Shown here in pieces: positions 4,670-6,260 of a stretch of 6,260 nt of DNA. Each line of letters starts with the position of its first letter. Position 1 is the first letter of the stretch. Where the stretch lies: positions 1-6,260 of the forward strand of contig DCTQ01000095.1 of NCBI GenBank assembly GCA_002329395.1. The letters run 5' to 3'. This DNA comes from Candidatus Avelusimicrobium alvi (GTDB taxonomy: Bacteria > Elusimicrobiota > Elusimicrobia > Elusimicrobiales > Elusimicrobiaceae). The translations under genes were made by a program, and so were the position numbers. The notes beneath the pieces were generated by a model. That model was given only the letters and a program-made list of their open reading frames with translations, ran no database searches and was not told the DNA's origin.

Positions 4670-5236
4670 TTAGGCCGCCACGCGTTCCACGTAGCTGCCG
4701 TTGCGGGTGTCCACCAGCACGGTGTCGCCTTCGTTGATAAACAGCGGCACTTTGATAACGGCGCCGGTTTCCAGCGTGGCTTCTTTGGTGGTGTTGGCCA
4801 CGGTATCGCCTTTTACGCCGGGCACGGTGGAAGCGATTTTCAGGGGTACTTTAATCGGCAGTTCAACGTTGAACAGCTTGTCGTTGATGTAAATGCCCAC
4901 GGCGTCCATATTATCCTTTAAGTACTTGGTCAAATCGCCCAGTTTTTTTACTTCCACTTCCACCTGGTCGTAGGTTTCGGTGTTCATAAACGTGGCCATA
5001 TCGCCGGTGGTGTAGAGATACTGGAACGGGCGTTTTTCCACTTCCACTTCTTTAAATTTATCTTCGGGGCGGTAGGCGGTTTCAATCAGGCCGCCGGTGT
5101 TGATGTTGCGCAGTTTTACGCGCACCACGGCGCGGGCCTGGCTTTTGCGGTGATGCTGGAATTCAATAATTTCCACCAACTGTCCGTTTTCGTCTTCAAA
5201 AATAAGACCTTCGCGAAATTGTGTCGTGCTAAGCAT
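4670..5236 (-). CDS. efp: Elongation factor P
   Basis: At 188 residues this is full length for EF-P. It binds between the P and E sites of the ribosome and promotes peptide-bond formation at consecutive prolines. The N-terminal KOW-like domain (about 1-63) is followed by two OB-fold domains. The C-terminal domain carries the family signature PGVKGDTV...ATLETGAVIKVPLFINEG and ends VDTRNGSYVERV. The tip loop is unusual. Aligned with E. coli PGKGQA, where Lys34 carries the beta-lysine modification, this protein has KSQARA (residues 31-36), so the tip residue is Gln33, with Arg30, Lys31 and Arg35 nearby. The EpmA, EarP and YmfI modification routes described for Lys or Arg tips may therefore not apply. 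GAGGT before ATG supports the start. It lies 33 nt after the Xaa-Pro peptidase. Confidence 0.96.
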   Translation of the reverse strand: MLSTTQFREGLIFEDENGQLVEIIEFQHHRKSQARAVVRVKLRNINTGGLIETAYRPEDKFKEVEVEKRPFQYLYTTGDMATFMNTETYDQVEVEVKKLGDLTKYLKDNMDAVGIYINDKLFNVELPIKVPLKIASTVPGVKGDTVANTTKEATLETGAVIKVPLFINEGDTVLVDTRNGSYVERVAA

Positions 5237-5252
5237 GGTTATACCTCATTTT

Positions 5253-5266
5253 CGGGCCGCAGCCCG
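5253..5266 (-). other. Intercistronic hairpin between the peptidase and efp genes
   Basis: The minus strand reads CGGGC-TGCG-GCCCG, a 5-bp GC stem that can be extended by TT/AA across a bulged base, starting a few bases after the peptidase stop codon. No T-run follows, so I do not call it a terminator. It may stabilise or process the message, or only reduce read-through into efp. Confidence 0.4.
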
Positions 5267-5269
5267 GAA

Positions 5270-6260
5270 TTATTTCTGCGTCAATTTTTTGGAACCGGTC
5301 TTGGTGACTAAAAAACTGTCTTCCAAGCGGATGCCCCAGCGTCCGTCAAAATAGATGCCGGGCTCCACGGTAACCACATAATTTTCTTCCAATATATCCG
5401 GCGAACCGGAACGCAAAATCGGGCGGTCGTGTTCCTGCAGACCAATGCCGTGCCCGGTAGTGTGGAAAAATTCTTTTCCGTACCCGGCGGCTTCAATCAC
5501 GCCGCGCGCCGCGGCGTCCACCGCGCCGGCGCTTACGCCAGCGCGCAGGGCTTTTACGCCGGCCGTGCGGGCTTTGTCTACAATGTTCCAAATTTTCGTA
5601 TATTCGGCGGGCTCTTTTTTGCCGTGCCACCAGCTGCGCGTCATATCGGACGTGTAGCCTTCGTAGTAGCAGCCGAAGTCCATCAGCACCGCGTCTTCCG
5701 CTTTTAATTTGCGGGTTTTGGACGGGGTATGATGCGCGTCGGCGGTGTTCTCGCCGAAGCAAACGATGTTAAAGGGGATAGAGTCCGCGCCGCGTTTGTG
5801 CATGGCAAGCGCCATTAAAATACGCACGTCCTCTTCGGTCATACCGGTTTTAATCTGCGGTTTGACTTCTTCAAAGGACTGCCAGGCGATTTGGCAGGCT
5901 TTTCTGAGTTTGGCCGCTTCGTCGGCGTATTTGGCCATACGCATTTCGCTTATAAGCCCGCTGGCCTGCTTCAGGCCGGCTTTAAGCAGCCGCTGGCCGT
6001 TTTGCAAATCCATAAACGCCGGGTCAAACGCCGCCTGTTTTAAACCGAGTTTTTTTATTTTTTCCAGCGCGCCGTCCAGCATACCGCCGTAGGGAACGAT
6101 TTCGGTTTTTAAAAAATCTTTGGACGGAACCATCTTGCTGGCGATAAGCCGTTTGGTAATACAATAGCCTTTTTTAGGTGTAATCAGGAATACGGCCTCG
6201 CCGTCGTACAAATCAATGCCGGACAGATAGCGCTGTTCCAAATGCGCGGCGGTTAAATAT
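5270..6260 (-). CDS. M24B-family Xaa-Pro aminopeptidase/dipeptidase, 5' partial
   Basis: This is a cytosolic dinuclear-metal peptidase that cleaves the bond before proline. The pita-bread catalytic domain is complete. Numbered from the TTG at 6239-6241, the metal ligands are Asp188 (LMDFGCYYEGY), Asp199 (SDMTR), His264 (TTGHGIGLQEH), Glu293 (TVEPGIYF) and Glu307 (GIRLED). His170/171 and the HDRP motif fit the active site. The N-terminal part (about 1-95) is the small creatinase/prolidase N-domain. That TTG is not the likely start: the frame stays open to the window edge (YLTAAH precedes LEQRYLSG), and relatives begin some 20-30 residues earlier. The choice between aminopeptidase P and prolidase (PepQ) is not secure, so no symbol is given. 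It stands directly upstream of efp, as in Bacillus yqhT-efp. Confidence 0.93.
   Translation of the reverse strand, partial: YLTAAHLEQRYLSGIDLYDGEAVFLITPKKGYCITKRLIASKMVPSKDFLKTEIVPYGGMLDGALEKIKKLGLKQAAFDPAFMDLQNGQRLLKAGLKQASGLISEMRMAKYADEAAKLRKACQIAWQSFEEVKPQIKTGMTEEDVRILMALAMHKRGADSIPFNIVCFGENTADAHHTPSKTRKLKAEDAVLMDFGCYYEGYTSDMTRSWWHGKKEPAEYTKIWNIVDKARTAGVKALRAGVSAGAVDAAARGVIEAAGYGKEFFHTTGHGIGLQEHDRPILRSGSPDILEENYVVTVEPGIYFDGRWGIRLEDSFLVTKTGSKKLTQK

Noticed and set aside
6239..6241. TTG as the start codon of the M24 peptidase
   Set aside because: The frame remains open to the window edge with prolidase-like sequence, and family members extend further at the N-terminus, so the gene is cut by the window.

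Overview
All six complete genes and one partial gene in this window lie on the minus strand. The likely source is a gut-associated member of the Elusimicrobiota. That is inference, resting on the style of the short type IV pilin-like protein (MKKGFTLIELLVV... then LPQYQVAVEKSRASEA) and on an elongation factor P whose tip loop reads RKSQAR instead of PGKG. The outer-membrane-type beta-barrel protein supports a diderm cell. No rRNA or marker gene is present to settle the lineage.

Right part (about 2980-6260). Reading in the direction of transcription, the order is: an M24-family Xaa-Pro peptidase (5' end cut by the window edge), elongation factor P, a short exported protein of unknown function, a DUF192 protein, and a predicted outer-membrane beta-barrel protein. 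The junctions are tight: 33 nt, then abutting TAA-ATG, then an overlapping ATGA, then 41 nt. I read this as one operon ending in a strong hairpin plus U-tract at 2980-3018. The peptidase-efp pairing is also known from other bacteria (for example yqhT-efp in Bacillus subtilis) and links proline-peptide turnover to rescue of ribosomes stalled at polyproline.

Middle (about 1373-2968). A membrane acyltransferase (acyltransferase-3 family) begins directly after the operon terminator and has its own terminator. A small single-domain cupin follows, also with its own terminator.

Left part (1-1372). One pilin-like gene has its own promoter. It is enclosed by two non-coding arrays of a modular direct repeat with a period of about 206-220 bp. 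The arrays contain a 10-mer (AAGYACCGTA) that alternates strictly in orientation. In both complete units the inverted pair spans exactly 91 nt and encloses smaller hairpins. I do not recognise this repeat family. Its placement on both sides of a pilin gene makes it the most interesting part of the window: it could be a structured RNA or DNA element, a substrate for homologous recombination and cassette exchange, or both.
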